DNA from: Anaerolineae bacterium
GTDB lineage: Bacteria > Chloroflexota > Anaerolineae > Aggregatilineales > Phototrophicaceae
Direction: 5' to 3'
Assembly: GCA_019912965.1 (NCBI GenBank)
Contig: JAIOHM010000139.1
Location: forward strand, 16,854 to 80,853
Length of the DNA: 64,000 bases
Shown: positions 63,382-64,000 of the stretch, one piece after another
How positions within the stretch are numbered: the first letter of the stretch is position 1
How the letters are laid out: the number at the start of each line of letters is the position of its first letter
Translations under genes and position numbers: made by a program
The notes under the pieces: model-generated
Told to the model about the DNA's origin: nothing
The model's input: the letters and a program-made list of their open reading frames with translations, nothing else
Database searches by the model: none

Positions 63382-64000
63382 TCTTTCGCCGCGCGTCTGC
63401 CGCTGGTATATGCCCCATGAACCGTTGCCGCATATCCGTGCGGAGCAGTCGCCTCGCCTGCCCAGAACAACCGCCCGTTGATTGGCTTTGCCAGTTCCAA
63501 CCGCGCATCCGCATAACCGGGCGTTGCCATGCTGTAGGCACCTAAAGCAAATGGGTCACCCATCCAATCCACAAAATGCTGGTCAATGGGTTTCAAATCC
63601 GGGCGTTCCAGTTCGGTCTGGAGGGTTTTTAAACCTTTCACCAGCGCCGATTGAATCCCATCTTGTAGCAGTTCCCGCGCCCAATCGCCTGTGGCTAAAC
63701 ATGTCCACACCAGATAATCGTCGGTATGTCCGGCAGATGGTGTCCACCACATCGGCGGATTTAACGCGCTGTACAGCGACATAATGCCTTTGGGCATCAT
63801 CGGTTCGGCAAAGCGATAAATCATCTTGAAGCCTTGCCCCATCCGCAGGTTGTTCACCACATCCAGCTTTTCTGCTGGCAGCGCCGGATTAAAAACCACC
63901 GCGCCCGATTGCAGCACCCCTAAAGGCAGTGTGATAATGACCTTTTCCGCCTCAAATACCTGCTTTTCTCCCCCTCCTTGTGGATGGGGAGGGGGTTGGG
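63360..64000 (-). CDS. Flavin-containing amine oxidase, C-terminal part (5' end outside window)
   Basis: The frame is open from the right edge to TAG at 63362-63360, about 212 codons. EKVIITLPLGVLQSGAVVFNPALP, LRMGQGFKMIYRF, and the FAD-contacting GRLFWAGEATAPHGYAATVHGAYTSGRRAAKEV are characteristic of monoamine/polyamine oxidases. The region just before EAEKVIITLPLG reads QPPPHPQGGGEKQVF, encoded by a palindromic repeat element at the window edge, so that part of the domain looks interrupted or extended. Oxidises amines to aldehydes with FAD; substrate unknown. Confidence 0.88.
   Translation of the reverse strand, partial: QPPPHPQGGGEKQVFEAEKVIITLPLGVLQSGAVVFNPALPAEKLDVVNNLRMGQGFKMIYRFAEPMMPKGIMSLYSALNPPMWWTPSAGHTDDYLVWTCLATGDWARELLQDGIQSALVKGLKTLQTELERPDLKPIDQHFVDWMGDPFALGAYSMATPGYADARLELAKPINGRLFWAGEATAPHGYAATVHGAYTSGRRAAKEVLSARY
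63968..64000. repeat. Palindromic CCCCCTCC...GGAGGGGG element inside the amine oxidase frame
   Basis: CTCCCCCTCC, TTGTGGAT, GGGGAGGGGG then TTGGG; member of the 2251-2321 family and cut by the window edge. It is read through in frame by the amine oxidase gene. Confidence 0.6.

Overview
The window reads as a chromosomal segment of a Chloroflexota-type bacterium, probably Anaerolineae-like. The basis is the character of the encoded proteins: an S12 with an internal insertion, EF-Tu variants I associate with that phylum, and many secreted beta-sandwich proteins of the DUF4397, fasciclin and DUF4139 kinds. There is no rRNA or tRNA gene here to confirm this, so the phylum call is an inference.

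Positions 1-3534 hold an open frame joining the tail of a MerR-type regulator to a complete F1-ATPase beta subunit, a roughly 1 kb gene-free stretch with a dispersed repeat, and an FHA plus receiver-domain protein.

Positions 3666-25617 are one co-directional translation cluster that merges the str, S10, spc, alpha and rplM-rpsI operons: rpsL-rpsG-fusA-tuf-rpsJ-rplC-rplD-rplW-rplB-rpsS-rplV-rpsC-rplP-rpmC-rpsQ-rplN-rplX-rplE-rpsN-rpsH-rplF-rplR-rpsE-rpmD-rplO-secY-adk-map-rpmJ-rpsM-rpsK-rpoA-rplQ-truA-rplM-rpsI. It starts at a near-consensus promoter and ends at an intrinsic terminator. infA and rpsD are absent from their usual places. Most junctions overlap or are very short, but seven of the wider ones carry low-complexity hairpins built from short repeated words that differ from junction to junction.

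Positions 25618-44500 are accessory: two orphan genes, a secreted DUF4397/fasciclin pair divergent from a STAND-type (XRE-NTPase-TPR) regulator with a palindromic operator candidate, a DUF4139 protein, a degenerate short-chain dehydrogenase, an RraA-like protein, two class-III aminotransferases, and a tightly packed run of small genes (retropepsin-like protease, membrane protein, VOC protein, two paralogous unknown proteins, secreted protein).

Positions 44600-53200 hold a cell-envelope cassette whose genes overlap or nearly touch: MBOAT O-acyltransferase, two tandem SGNH/DltD-like proteins, a GT-C type membrane glycosyltransferase and a Gfo/Idh oxidoreductase. They are followed by a methyltransferase and a membrane protein. 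Positions 53200-57400 hold a secreted hydrolase behind a terminator-like leader, a TetR/metallo-beta-lactamase pair and a frameshifted MFS transporter. Positions 57486-60674 are an arsenic resistance operon (arsR, small thioredoxin, ArsP-type permease, acr3) with two matching operator candidates. Positions 61000-64000 hold a small orphan, an intact GNAT, a paralogous GNAT interrupted by TGA where the intact copy has Trp, and the C-terminal part of a flavin amine oxidase.

Three families of palindromic or low-complexity repeats recur through the window, in two places running into coding sequence. They are the most pervasive unexplained signal.
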